Assembly (NCBI GenBank): GCA_951804985.1
Contig: OX638134.1
Coordinates: 79,153,679 to 79,217,678, forward strand
From: Dryomyza anilis
Taxonomy: Eukaryota; Arthropoda; Insecta; Diptera; Dryomyzidae
Direction: 5' to 3'
Length of the DNA: 64,000 bases
Below the pieces are notes generated by a model that made no database searches, was not told where the DNA came from, and saw nothing but the letters and a program-made list of their open reading frames with translations. Below, in pieces: positions 21,465 to 33,971 of this stretch; the first letter of the stretch is position 1, and each line of letters begins with the position of its first letter. A program made the position numbers and the translations under genes.

Positions 21465-22164
21465 TACGAAAATTGTATGAATCGGTATTAGTTCTGTTCC
21501 TTTTAAATGAAACTAACCCGCAACTTTAATATAGTGTTTTCATAGGAAGAAATCAATTACCACCTCATATAGACCTTTAGATCTATCACTGAAATTTTTT
21601 CCAACTCGTTTTTCAATATCTACCACTCTATGAAACCCAATTTCCGATACCTATGGCTTTAGATGGATTTTTTCTAATATTGCTCCATATTTGGATATTA
21701 TTAATCGTTCATAGATTAGAGTTGAAATAAATCTTTATTTTAAAAATTTTGTTTAGAAATTGTCACTATTTTGTTCACTGTGCCTCTCTTTCTATATACC
21801 TTTCTACTTTTTCATTTTTGTTGATGAAAATGTGATGAACGTAGACGAATTTGTAACTATGCTAATTTAATACAGTAGCTGCACAAATGATGATCATTTC
21901 ATTTTATACTTTATCTCAGCACTTTGCATTTATAACCAATAAACAAACAAGATGAACGAAAAAGTAGAATAATCAAAACTGAGCGGTTCAAAAATTGGCA
22001 CGAGTGAAGTAAAATCTTTGTGTATATAGTTGGGAATTTTAAGTGGTATAATCTGACAAATTCCAATATATTTTTGTTTATTGAGAAATATTCCAATTTA
22101 ATATCATAATTTATTTCGAATAACATAATTGTTTAATATAAATCCTATACAAATATAATAATGT
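21465..22164. other. AT-rich spacer, nothing recognised
   Basis: About 700 bp between copy B and the first SINE; no coding or repeat signal that I can define. Confidence 0.5.
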
Positions 22165-22475
22165 AGCCGCGGTAGCTCAGTGGTTAGTGCGTTGGACTGC
22201 AAGCCGAAAGGTCCCCGGTTCAAGTCTGGACTGGGGCTAACAACATCTTTTCATAGAAACATTTTTCTATACCGCGCTACCTCTCGGCAGTAAATGGCAA
22301 ACCTACGAGAGTAAAACATTGCCTATGAAAAGCTCTCACCTGCAGTTCGGATTCGGCAATAAACTGTAGGTCTCACCACTTTGAGTACAAATATAACACG
22401 CACAGCTCAAAATGGTGAGAGAGCTCGGCTAAGTTCTTATAGGACTGTTGTGCCAAATTATTATTATTATACATA
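22165..22475 (+). mobile_element. tRNA-derived SINE, copy 1
   Basis: The head is tRNA-like: A box GGTAGCTCAGTGGTTAG, anticodon-loop region GGACTGCAAGCC, B box GGTTCAAGTCTGG. A roughly 200-bp unrelated body and an ATT-rich tail follow. The head lacks a good anticodon stem, so it is not a functional tRNA. A second copy lies at 37771-38066 on the other strand. ATATAATAA occurs on both sides as a possible short target duplication. Transcription would be by RNA polymerase III; mobilisation would need a LINE. Confidence 0.8.
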
Positions 22476-22487
22476 TAATAAATCTCT

Positions 22488-23140
22488 TTGATTTTCTTGA
22501 AATTTTTTACCACAGATGCGGTATGGTCTGGAAGGAATGATAGGCTATATATGGGCGGGATTGGACAAAGAGGCGTGGCACCATACAAACTAAACTTTCA
22601 ATACAATATCACTCGGCACTTTCACCAGCTACGAACATGAAACAAAAAACTGAAATACAAAAAAAAAATTTAAAACAAAAACACAAAAGCACAAAACAAA
22701 AGCAAAAATACAAAAACAAAAACAAAAGCAAAAACAATAACATAAAACTATAATCCAAACTAAAGGAAAAACAAAAAAAAGGAAAGATAGAGAAAAACAA
22801 ACTCACCACACTAAAACTGACCACAATAAAATTACCACACTAAAATTCATTCTACGGGAAGAATTCTCCCGGAAAGAATTCTACGGGAAAGCGTTCTATG
22901 GAGAAGAATTTGACTGCGAATATTTCGACTGGGAAGAATTCTACGGGGATGCGCCTTCTGTGAAAGAATTGTCTTTGAGAAAAGTTATTTGATTATTACA
23001 TTTATAAAACCCATAAAAACTTCCACAGCGAAGCACGGGCCCCTGATATAAATAATAAAAATGTTTTTTATATTAATAAAATAGCTCGATATCATTGAAT
23101 TCACAAAATCTTGGCACGAGTCGTGCACGAGTCCAGCTAG
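22488..23140 (+). mobile_element. Non-autonomous Helitron, copy 2 (5'-truncated)
   Basis: The 3' terminus is complete: GGCACGAGTCGTGC hairpin region, a 10-nt spacer, then CTAG followed by T. The interior keeps the GAATTCTACGGGAAGAATTC segment. The 15-bp minisatellite is collapsed to a few units at 22,800-22,850, preceded by an AAAACAAAAGC-rich tract. The TCTATATATA 5' end is absent, and the copy starts close to the SINE tail. Confidence 0.7.
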
Positions 23141-23389
23141 TATTAAATAAATACATCCAATATATACCAAATTTTAGATAAATGTTCAAAAAACTAAAAA
23201 GGTCTTCAAAAGAACAAAAATTCAAAATGTCCGAATCTTAGCATTTTTAATACACATATATATTATATGCATACAGTTCTAATATTTCAAATGTTGTATC
23301 TTTATCTTTTATTTTTTACAAATATTAACTGTACCGTTGGTTGGTTGTAGCGTATATAGCGTATAATAGTTCCAACTACTTTATATCAT

Positions 23390-25733
23390 AAACAAAAATG
23401 ATCCTGACTTCGCATCATGAAAAATATGATGTAAAAGTCCTTGCACCTCTTGGTAATTCCGACCACTGTATTGTTTCCGCTGCATTTTCGTATTCTAGTT
23501 TACGCGTCTCTTCGATTAAAGCCGCGAAGAGAACTGTATGGCTTTACGAAAAAGCAAATTGGGTTGCGTTAAATGATTTTTTTCGCAACTTTAATTGGAA
23601 ATTGTGTTTCGCAGATAGAGACATAGATGCCGCGGCCTTAATGGTACAAAATATTATTTTATTGGGTATGCGGTCCTTCATACCTTCTAAAAAGATTAGC
23701 ATTAAACCCAAGGACCACTCTTGGTTTAATGAGACTTGCAGGATTGCAGTCAGGTCAAAAGAGGAAGCCTTTCAGAATTGGCGTTCTAATAAGAATGCTG
23801 AAAGACTTCGCATTCAGGCTAGAAATCGCTGTAATGTGAAAAGTTTCTACACGAACAAAACGCGCGCAAAAAGGTCCTTCTCTACCATAGAAGTAGTAAA
23901 AATTTCTGGTCATTTGTTAAAAGGGTGAAGAATCTGACGACATCGTCTACTCCAACCCTTGTTATGAATGGCCAGACCTTCACTGACCCGGTTGATAAAG
24001 CTAATCTCTTGGCAGAATTATTTGCAAATAATTCAACGCTCCCAGATAGCAATCAACCACTGCCCGTCGTTGAATTTGTTTCTTCTGCAATGCCGGAGAT
24101 CCATTTTCGAACTCGGGCAGTTAAAAAGGTTTTAGCAAATCTCAATATTAACAAAGCCTCCGGGCCAGATGGCATATCTGCCCATGTGTTGAAGAAGTGT
24201 GTGTCAACGCTGGCTTGTCCATTGCGTAACCTTTTCAACATCTCCTACACGACAGGAGTTTTTCCATCTTGTTGGAAGGTTGCCAATGTCCAGCCAGTTC
24301 CGAAAAAGGGTGAGGCTACGAACTCTGCTAATTACCGACCCATTGCAATATGCTCTGCGCTATCCAAGGTAATGGAAAGCGTAATAAACTTCCACCTTGT
24401 GAACTATCTGGAGCGAAACGAATTACTTAGTGACCGGCAATATGGTTTCCGTAGGACCAGATCCACCGGTGACTTGATGGCGGTCCTCTCCGAAAAGTGG
24501 AATAATTGTATTCATCTTTTCGGGGAAAGTAAGGTGGTTGCTCTTGATATTTACAAGGCTTTTGATCGAGTGTGGCATGAAGCCCTGGTATCAAAACTTA
24601 TTGCATATGGTGTCGGTAATTCTTTTACTCGACGGATATCGAGTTTTCTCCAGGGTCGTTCAATACGAGTTGCGATGGATGGTGTTTTCTCAGAACAACA
24701 TTCCATCAATTCTGGAGTCCCGCAGTGTTCTGTCCTATCCCCGTCCCTATTTCTGGTTTTTATCAATGACCTTCTGTCATGAGACCCAGAACCCAATCCA
24801 ATCCTTTGCAGATGACAGTAACATTTGTCACTCATATTCGTTCAACAAGCGCCCAAACTCTTTGGAGATTGACAGTAAAAGGCGCACAATGAATGATACA
24901 CTCAATAATGACCTTAAAACAATCTCCGAGTGGGGTCTTGCAAATAGAGTTGATTTTAATGCTAGCAAGACCCAATGTTGCCTGTTATCTCACAAAAGAA
25001 TGGATTCACCCGTCCCTCCCCTCAATATGGACTCTGTGGATATTGCGCAGTCAGCTGCTCTTGACGTTCTGGGCATATCAATTCAATGTGACCTCCGTTG
25101 GAATGATCACATATTTGATGTGTCGAAAGAAGCGGCCAAGTGCCTCGGTTTTTTGAAACGGTGTAAGACATACTTCACTCCCGCTGACTTGCGCATTGTC
25201 TACACCACCTATATTCGGCATAAGATGGAATACAATTCGCACATATGGGCAGGGGCTTCAAAATCTTCCTTGGAGTTCCTGGATCGAATCCAACAACATG
25301 CAATATATTTAATAGGGGATGAAAATATTTCATCCTCTATTGGTTCTCTTGAGCACCGAAGGACCGTAGGGTGTGTAAGCCTGTTTTATAGGTATTACAA
25401 TGGAAAGAGTTCGAGGGAAATATATGGCCTGATTCCACCAGGACGTGTATTCTCTCGTTCTACTCGGGCATCGAACCAAGCCCACCCCTTCGTAGTTCAC
25501 TCGGTTCTCAACAGAACCACGCATTACAGAGATAATTCGTTCTTCAGTCGCACGATACGTTTGTGGAACAATCTCCCTGCTTCTGTTTTTCCCGACATTT
25601 TTAATATTGGGAAATTTAAAGCAAACATCCACCGACACTACTCCATCTTTCCTCCTCACTTTAACCTATAATCCTTTCTTACGATCAACACTGTGCATTG
25701 CACGAATAGGGGGCATCCCCTGAGCGTTGGTTA

Positions 25734-25764
<31 letters not shown>
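23390..25764 (+). pseudogene. 5'-truncated, frameshifted non-LTR retrotransposon (LINE) with reverse transcriptase
   Basis: Encodes the end of an apurinic-like endonuclease (GNSDHC near 23,455) and a reverse transcriptase. RT landmarks are KASGPDGIS, ANYRPIAICS, the catalytic Asp in ALDIYKAFDRVW, INSGVPQCSVLSPSLF, and the FADD catalytic pair near 24,807. A C-terminal region ending in RTIRLWNNLPASVFP follows, with stop at 25671. Breaks: a frameshift near 23,880, a TGA plus frameshift at about 24,780, and a Gly-to-Cys change in the conserved PQG. The 3' UTR has GTGCATTGCAC and GGGGGCATCCCC hairpins, then 25 A (25740-25764). 5'-truncated and dead. It belongs to the Jockey/CR1-like group; the exact clade is not resolved. 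Confidence 0.85.
25740..25764 (+). other. LINE poly(A) tail
   Basis: Twenty-five uninterrupted A after the LINE 3' UTR mark the 3' end of the insertion and suggest it is fairly recent. I could not find a convincing target duplication on the 5' side. Confidence 0.8.
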
Positions 25765-26525
25765 TGTTGACATGGTGCAGTAATAGTTGCAGCAAATATT
25801 GGATGCATTTGTAGCGCAGATTCCAAAAATGGCATCAGTTTTGTCAAATTTGCTCTAGTTTTTAGATATAGCCCATTTTTTAATTTCTCATTATGATTTT
25901 TTTATGTTATTTTAAAAATTCAAACAAAAAAAAATAATAATGAAATTGTCTTTTCGATATTAGACGCAGAAAACATCGCGCTATAAAATAAAATTTTTCT
26001 TTCATGCGTGAACAAATTTGTTTGTGAAAAAGTTGAAAACTCTTCAAAAATGCTAAAAATGATTTTTATACCTCGTTATAGAGCACCATGTATTCTATTT
26101 AAACTGCCATTTAAGAAAATAAATTACGACTTTTAGTTAAAAATTTATCATAAGTAGATTAAATAAAGGAAATTTTTTTTACTTGTTAAATGTATTTTTT
26201 CTGATTTTGAAAAATTTAGTATTTATAGTATTTACAACTTTTTAACCAAGAGTCGTAATTTATTTAATAAACGGAATTTTAAAGATGGTAGATGACCCTA
26301 CAGAAAACTTCATTTACTAATTTAAAAAAATGTTCCACTAAGTAATAACGTATTTTATATATATAATTTCAGTTTTTTCTTCTGTTAGAATTTTAAAAAT
26401 AAAGGAAGACCAACATAATTGGAAATTGAAAAATGGGCCAATTTGACAAAACTGATGCCATTTTCGAAATCAGTGCCAAAAATGCATTCAATATTCGCTG
26501 CAATTTTTACTGCATCAAAACAAGT
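25765..26525. mobile_element. Foldback (long inverted repeat) element 1
   Basis: The left arm contains GGTGCAGTAATAGTTGCAGC, GGATGCATTTG, AAAATGGCATCAGTTTTGTC and, inside, AAATAAATTACGACTTTTAG. The right arm has the same words reversed (GACAAAACTGATGCCATTTT near 26,445; GTCGTAATTTATTT near 26,250). The centre is near 26,190. Arms are imperfect and of unequal length. It abuts the LINE poly(A), so the LINE probably inserted into its left end. No coding sequence. Confidence 0.7.
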
Positions 26526-27095
26526 GTAGGGCAGTGTAATATCTACTACATAATATATATTTTTTTTCGTATGTATTCGCATCTTCTGTAGATGCCATAG
26601 AAATGCCTCCGACTTTGAAATGTTAACAATAAATATTATAACAATACTTGAAAACTATTTTAAATGTTATTTTGTTCAGTTGCCATTGTATTTGCTTGAT
26701 ATTCCGTGAAGGAATCCTTAGTTATTTATGAATTCAAAAAATATTTTCTATTAGATTTTGTTACTTTGCTTTTCTGTGTAATTCAATTAAGAATTTACAA
26801 ATATTTGCTACAATAAAAACCCTATAAATTCTCCGGCATTGCATGAATTTTCAGCGAAGAATTATTCTTGATAATAAATTTTGGTATTTGCAGGTTTGCT
26901 TAGTATTTATTGTTGCGATAATTATTTTGCAGTCATAAATATTGTTGCTGAAATTATTATTAATTATTATTTGGACATATAATAATGTTGTTATAATAAA
27001 TCTTTAAATTTATTATAATTTGTATTGTAATTGTTCAAGTAAAAGCGGTTGCAACTCAATAAAATGAGACAAACATTTAACCATGTACATCCCAC
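26526..27095. other. AT-rich spacer, nothing recognised
   Basis: No gene, RNA or defined repeat seen in about 570 bp. Confidence 0.5.
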
Positions 27096-27299
27096 ACTCA
27101 GAAAAAAATACTATAAAATCAATAGTTTAAGCTATTAAAATTAATCAATATGAAAAATTATTATGTTAATAGCTAAATCCTATTTAATACTACAAAATAC
27201 TATTAAATTGTTTTTGTTTATATGAAAATATTTATTTTTAGTATAAGTACTATTGAATTTAAATTGGTTATTGCAATTTAAATAGAATTTTTTCTGAGT
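27096..27299. mobile_element. Small MITE, ~200 bp, ACTCAGAAAAAA termini
   Basis: Left end ACTCAGAAAAAAATAC and right end GAATTTTTTCTGAGT are inverted repeats of about 12 bp. The interior is full of ACTATTAAAT and ACTATAAAATCAATAG words, also seen at 33,840-33,970 and 57,755-58,380, so the family is probably multicopy. Confidence 0.5.
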
Positions 27300-28244
27300 T
27301 CATACATAAATTTTATATAATTTTCGATTGCTGATTTTGACTGCATACTCAGTTATTTTTTTTTAATAATATTAAGTTTTTAAGGAAATTTGCTATCGAA
27401 TTTTCCGGCCTTTTTCAGCCACTTTTTAGAATAAAAAAATATAGTACCTTACCACAATGAGTTTCTAGAAAAACTTTAAACGCAATCTTTCTTTTAATTG
27501 TCAAGACTAATTATAATATATCACCAAATACTAATTTGCTCTTATGTTTTTAAGATATTTGAATCAAAACTCGAACATTTTGATTTTTTTTTTTAATAAT
27601 TTTGGTTGATTTTTTAAGCAATTTTAATGTTATGATAAATAAGAATATGATCTATGCTTATGTAGAGCATAGTTCAATCTAACGAATCAAATTACTAACA
27701 TTTTTTCATTGGTTGTTGGTTTAATATATGCCCTATCAACACATTTTCGTTCAAAAACTGTTGAAATCACGTTCAAATGCTTGCATAATTTACTGAAATA
27801 TAACAAATTTTTATTTGATTTTTTTCTCAAAAAGGCTATGTAATACAAGTAAATTTAAAATACAATAAGAATAACCATACATTAAATATGAAGTAATGAT
27901 ATTTTTAGATTAGAGCCATAAATATTTTTATTGGAAATTCTTTTTATAAAAGACTACTAAAAAATAAAGTTTTAAAAAGTAGATCAATTAGAAAAAAGTT
28001 AGTAATTTTGATAGTTAGGGTGGTCTATACTCGAGATAAACATAAATCATTATTTTGTTTAGCATTAGATACTACATGCTAAATATATGAAAAATTGTCT
28101 TAAAAATCGAAATTTCCAAGTTTAGATACAAGTATCTTAAAAACCTATTAGAATATTACCATTTGTTTATATAATAAAACTAGTCTTGACAATTAGAAGA
28201 AAAATGGCGTTTAAAGTTTTTTTTGTAAACATATTTTTCAACAG
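27300..28244. other. AT-rich spacer, nothing recognised
   Basis: About 940 bp without coding, RNA or repeat structure that I can define. Confidence 0.5.
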
Positions 28245-29100
28245 TACTGGTGAGTTTAGGTGTGGTGAATTTTGGTGTGGTGAATTTAGTGTGGTAAGTT
28301 TTAGTGTAGTGAGTTTTTGTGTGGTGAGTTTTAGTGTGGTGAATTTTGCTGTGGTGAATTTTATTGTGGTGAGTTTTAGTGTGGTGAGTTTTAGTGTGGT
28401 GAGATTAGTGTTGAGAATTTAAGTATGGTGAATTTGATTGTGGTGAGTTTTAGTGTTGTAATTTTTAGTGTGGTGAATTTTAGTATGGTGAGTTTTAGTG
28501 TGGTGAGTTTTAGTGTGGTGAGTTTTATTGTGGTGAGTTTTAGTGTGGCGAATTCTGGTGTGGTGAGTTCCATTGTGGTAAGTTTTAGTGTGGTGAATTT
28601 TAATGTGGTGAATTTCGTTGTGGTCAATTTTGGTGTGGTGAGTTTAAAGAATTTGGGGTGGTAATATCACTATAAATACTGTTGACATACACCATCTTGA
28701 AAATGTATCTTGTATGGGGGGTGCTACGCCCAGTGGTCCAATCCAGCACACATTCGGCGAGACCGTTTAGAATGGTTAAAAATAACGCTGAGCCAAAATT
28801 TCATTAAATTTTCTATCTTAATTGCATTATAACGTGTTTTTAATTTTTGGGAGTTGCCACGCCCAGTCCACCAATCTCACCAAAATTTGTTTCAATTCGA
28901 TTCAGCTGTTTTGACATCGTTTTGAAAGTTTAGGTGCCACGCCTCTTTGTCTAATCCCGCCCATATATAGCCTATTATTCCTTCCAGACCATATCGTTTT
29001 AAAAATTTCAAAAAAATCGGATCAGGCCTTTAGACGGAGAAGCGGAACAAACGTACAAATGTACAAATACGAACAAACAGATTTATTATATTAATAATAG
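28245..29100 (-). mobile_element. Non-autonomous Helitron, copy 3 (3'-truncated)
   Basis: The 15-bp minisatellite (GTGGTGAGTTTTAGT, 28,250-28,650, about 27 units) leads into the subterminal segment with CCCGCCCATATATAGCC (28,965-28,985), ending near the Helitron 5' side (TATTATTAATATAATAAATC on the minus strand). The CTAG terminus with its hairpin is missing. Two partial GCCACGCCCAG copies at 28,720 and 28,855 suggest an internal duplication. Confidence 0.6.
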
Positions 29101-29469
29101 GATTCTTATTGGGTGAGAACAACTTAAAATTACGAATCCAATTTTTTAAAAAAACATTACGTAATAGAAAAAAAACTCAATATGCACTCAAAACGAGGAC
29201 AAACGAATTATATAGAATTATGTATAGGTGTCAAAATGATAATTTTTTTTTTTTTAAATATAAATTTAATGAGAAAAATAAATTTGTTATTAAATGGTAA
29301 TAAAATCAAATTTGTAGTTATTGCGAGTATAAGTATTTATGTAAATACTAATTTTGACGTTACTTGTTTTAATTAAAAAAACAGAGTTGCATTTATTATT
29401 CTAGTGCTTTGTGGCGGCAAAAACTGTTGTGGTTGCCGCAATAAACTATAGTTGTTACCACAAATAACT
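29101..29469. other. AT-rich spacer between Helitron copies 3 and 4
   Basis: About 370 bp, nothing recognised; it forms the loop of the inverted Helitron pair. Confidence 0.5.
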
Positions 29470-30464
29470 GGGTCGGGATTGGACAAAGGGGCGTGGTACC
29501 TCCCATACAACCTAAACTTTTAAAACGACATAACTCAGCACATACACAATCTAAAAAGATTAAACAAAAAACTAAAATTCATCGCACTGAAACTCACCAC
29601 ACTAAAACTCACCACAATAAAACTCACCACGCTAAAACTCACCACACTAAAAATTCACCATACTAAAACTCACCACACCAAAACTCACCACACTAAAACT
29701 CACCACACTAAAACTCACCACACAAATTTCACCACACTAAAACTCACCACACTAAAACTCAACACAATAAAGCTCACCACACTAAAACTCACCACACTAA
29801 AAATTCACCACACTTAAACTCACCACACTAAAACTCACCACAATAAAACTCTCCACGCTAAAACTCACCACAATAAAAATTTACCATACTAAAAACTCAC
29901 CACACCAAAACTCACCACACTTAAACTCACCACACTAAAACTCACCTCGCTAAAACTCACCACAATAAAACTCACCCCACTAAAACTCACTACACTAAAA
30001 ATTCACCACACTAAAACTCACTACACTAAAATGCACCATACTAAAACTCTACACTAAAATTCACCACACTAAAAATTCAACACACTAAAACTCACCACAT
30101 TAAAACCAACTACACTAAAACTTCTACTGGAAAAAACTCTACGGGGAAGAATTCTACCGGGAAGAGTTCTATCGGAAAGAATTCTACGGTAAAGCGTTCT
30201 ATGGGGAAGAATTTTACGGCGAAGATTTCTACTGGGAAGAATGCTACGGCGAAATATTCTACTGTCTGAATTGTCCTTGAGAAAAGTTGTTTTGGCGGAG
30301 AATTATTATTTGGTTACTACATTTATAAAACCAATAAAAACTTCCACAGCGAAGCACGGTCCCCTGATATAAAAAATAATAATAATTTTTTTTATATTAA
30401 TAAAATCGCTTTATATCTACGAATTCACAAAATCTTGGCACGAGTCGTGCACGGGTCCAGCTAG
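29470..30464 (+). mobile_element. Non-autonomous Helitron, copy 4 (5'-truncated)
   Basis: It ends with hairpin GCACG-AGT-CGTGC, a 10-nt spacer (ACGGGTCCAG) and CTAG followed by T. The minisatellite reads ACTAAAACTCACCAC on this strand from 29,575 to 30,120 (about 36 units), followed by the GAATTCTACGGGGAAGAATT segment. The 5' end stops inside the GGGATTGGACAAAGGGGCG region, so the first ~70-100 bp are absent. Confidence 0.75.
29575..30120. repeat. 15-bp minisatellite inside Helitron copy 4
   Basis: About 36 units of ACTAAAACTCACCAC with AATTCACC and AATAAAACTC variants; same repeat as in copies 1, 3 and 5, opposite strand. Confidence 0.85.
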
Positions 30465-32154
30465 TATAATAATATAATAATTGCTAATATAATAATAATT
30501 TTTGCAATGTTTAATGTTAAAATTAACCAGTATTATATTTGCACAGCTTTTATCAACTACATTTTAATTATTACTATTTTTGCAATTAAGTATATTATTT
30601 TTGTTCCAATTATAATTATATTCTTTCTTGTATAATTATAGTATTTTTAATTGTATAATTATAGTATTTCATTTGAATTAAATTAATATGTTTACGACAA
30701 TTATATGATGATTATTCTTGGAAGTATATAGTTTATATTTTGTATTTTATTATATTTGTGGTTTGTTTAAATTAAAATTATAATTATTGCAATAATTTGG
30801 TATCTGAAGTTGGTTTTGAAATCATTTATTTTTTGAAATACCAGATTTTTTGTTATTTTTTATTTTTGTATACTGTCACTTTTTCTTTACCTGAATATTT
30901 ACTTGTCAAACTGTGTTTCTTCGTTGTTCGTTATCTTATCGTTGGCAATTTTTGCTGTTGCTGCTGCCGGTCTTCATGGAACCTGCTGCCAGTCAGTCAG
31001 ATACTTGCCTACGTAGGTTTTCATTGTATGTCCCTCTGTATTTTTGTTTGTTTCTTCTTTTATTAACCCTCACATTTTCAATTCACTCACGAATTTCATC
31101 TGCAAATAAAAAAAAGATTAAATTAAATGAAATGCGAACGATAAGAGTTTTTGGACACAATATTAGTAGTCGACACTGATGATGACTATTATAATGATGA
31201 TGATGATGATCATGATAATAATATTATTATTAGCAATGTTTTTATTATATATTGTTTTGTTTGTATTTGTTATCATTAGTTGTTGTATTGTTCTATTTTG
31301 GTTTTACGTATACGAGAGACTAGTAAATATTTTTATATTATATATGATTAGTAATTAGAATTGAATAATAATATGTTTACGACAATTATATGAGAATACT
31401 GAAGTTTTTTTTTTTAATATTCTCCAAAAATAATTAAACTATATAAAATTGTGTGAAAATTTAATACGTTTTTGACTGAATAAAAACAATCGAAACATAT
31501 AACAGGTATTTTCTAGTATTTCGTATATATTTTAAAATCCTAATATTTTAAAAAAATATTTTAATTGTCATTTTGTTTAAGAATCATTTTAGAAATATAT
31601 TTTAATTGTTTTTCTCTGTCTTGTATATATATTTTTGTAGGTAATAATTATTTGTTGTTGCATTAACAGTTATTTGCAAAGAAATATCATTAAAGACATT
31701 CATAAAACAATAAAACCCTTGTTTCCACAGCACAAACAACGTGTTACCATCTGTAACCCAACCTCTTCCCAACCACACTTCTCACCCAAACGTTCTACGA
31801 AAAAACCATCCTTCTGCCAACATTATTCTCACCAAGCATAATCTTAAAATCAACACGATAAATCCAGATAAGCCCATTAATTAACAAGAAATGTTGTTGA
31901 GTATTTGTGCGACGCATATAAAATAAAAAATATAAGAAATCTGGTACCTGACTTGTCGCACATCAGCAATGGTTGCCTTGTGGTTGCTTTGCGAAAACAA
32001 CATTTTTGGCGACAGAAAGATTTGAATTAATTTCAAAGCTAATTAGTGACAAGTCGCTGTTAAGAGAAAAGATTTGCAAAAATATTCCTAATTAAAAAAA
32101 GAAGTACAAAACAATTATTATAAAAAATAGATTTAAGTAGCATTTCATTTAATT
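30465..32154. other. AT-rich spacer with small GC-richer patches
   Basis: Patches at 30,940-31,060 and 31,730-31,870 are GC-richer, but neither carries a convincing exon, and a short ATGATG run sits at 31,180-31,215. No gene recognised. Confidence 0.4.
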
Positions 32155-33330
32155 TAAAATCACTAATATTTCACTAAAATTCAATTTTTCACTAAAAATT
32201 CAATTTTTCACTAAAAATTAAATTTTTCACTAAAAATTCAATTTTTCACTAAAAATTCAATTTTTCACTAAAAATTCAATTTTTCACTAAAAATTCAATT
32301 TTTCAATAAAAATTCAATTTTTCACTAAAAATTAAATTTTTCACTAAAAATTAAATTTTTCACTAAAAATTAAATTTTTCACTAAAAATTAAATTTTTCA
32401 CTAAAAATTAAATTTTTCACTAAAAATTAAATTTTTCACTAAAAATTAAATTTTTCACTAAAAATTAAATTTTTCACTATAAATTCAATTTTTCACTATA
32501 AATTCAATTTTTCTCTAAAAATTCAATTTTTCACTAAAAATTCAAATTTTCACTAAAAATTCAATTTTTCACTAAAAATTGCATTTTTCACTAAAAATTC
32601 AATTTTTCACTAAAAATTCAATATATCAAAATATTTAGTTCAAAAAAATTAAATTTTTAACTAAATATTCAATTTTTCACTAAATTTTCAATTTTTCATT
32701 AAAAATTCAATTTTTCACTAAAAATTCTATTTTCACTAAAAATTAAATTTTCACTAAAAAAATTAAATTTTTCACTAAGAATTCATATTTTCGCTAAAAA
32801 ATCAATGTTTCATTAAAAAAAAAAAGTTCACTAAAAATTTAAATTTTCAGAAAAGTTCATCATCAAAAATAAAATGTTCACTGAAAAATTTTTTTTTGTT
32901 CTAAAAATTATATTACTCACTGAGAATTAAATTTTGAACTAAAAATTCAATTTTTTACTAAAAAAAAAATTAATTTTTCATTAAAATTAAATTTTTTCAT
33001 TAAAATTAAAATTTTCATTAAAATTAAATTTTTTCATTAAAATTAAATTTTTTCATTACAAACAAAATTTTACACTAAAAATTTAAATTTTCACTTAATT
33101 TTTTTTTTTTCAATAACAAGTAATCTTTTACAAAAATTAATATTTATTCAAAAATTTAATTTTTTACTATAAATATTTTTTTTTTTAATAAAAAAAAATA
33201 ATTTATTACTAAAAATATCTTTTTACTCAAAATTAAAATTTTCTTTTCAAATTAAAATTTTGCCTCATAATACAAATTTGCACTCAAAATCAAATTTGTC
33301 TTTCAAATTTTAAATATTCTACTCAAAATA
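32155..33330 (+). repeat. 19-bp minisatellite block c (CACTAAAAA subfamily)
   Basis: Tight TTTTTCACTAAAAATTCAA units at 32,170-32,620, with a homogenised run of the AATTAAATTTTTCACTAAA variant at 32,330-32,470. It degenerates rightwards. Confidence 0.9.
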
Positions 33331-33971
33331 CAATTATTTAATTTATTTCTTAACAAAAATTTTATATTTCAATATATTTCTCATTTAGAGATTATTTTGC
33401 TTTTCCATTTTAATTTTTGCTAAAAAAATAAAATATATTATAAAAAATAAAGTCGAAATTTCTTTAATTAAATTATTTCTCCCTAGAAATTTGAAAATAA
33501 AAATGAATGTCTTAAGATAAATGATGATCTAATTAGCTTGTAGTAATTGTTCCTGTTTGCCTTTGCTCTACATTGTTCAAATATTAGCCTTGCTCCAGAT
33601 CTGTTTGCTTTTTTTCTTTTTATCTTTTCGTCTTTTTGTATGTCTCTCTCTCTCTTGCTCTTATGGTTAGCTTCTGTAATATTTCGAAATGTTTTTAATG
33701 AAAATCTTTCTGAAATTTGTGATTTATTTCCGCAGCCGCGAATATGATGTTTACTCAGATTTTATGGCTGAAAAAGACGTTAGACGATGACGTCAACAAT
33801 GTGTTGAGTTTGACTATTTGACTTACACTCACAAAAAATTATTAATTATTAAGGCCTTTAAAATAGTTCAAAATTTTAAATTATTGTTTTAATCAGTCGA
33901 TTACATTGAATACTATGAAATACTATTAAATTGCTTGTTGTATACTATTAAATTTATAGGACGTTTTAATA

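Noticed and set aside
22165..22240. Possible functional tRNA gene (loop contains TGCAAG).
   Set aside because: The anticodon stem is mispaired, the sequence continues into a conserved 200-bp body, and a second full copy exists, so it is a SINE head.
24551..24835. Minus-strand frame inside the LINE (also 24053-24241 and 25330-25659).
   Set aside because: Shadows of the reverse transcriptase coding strand; no independent features.
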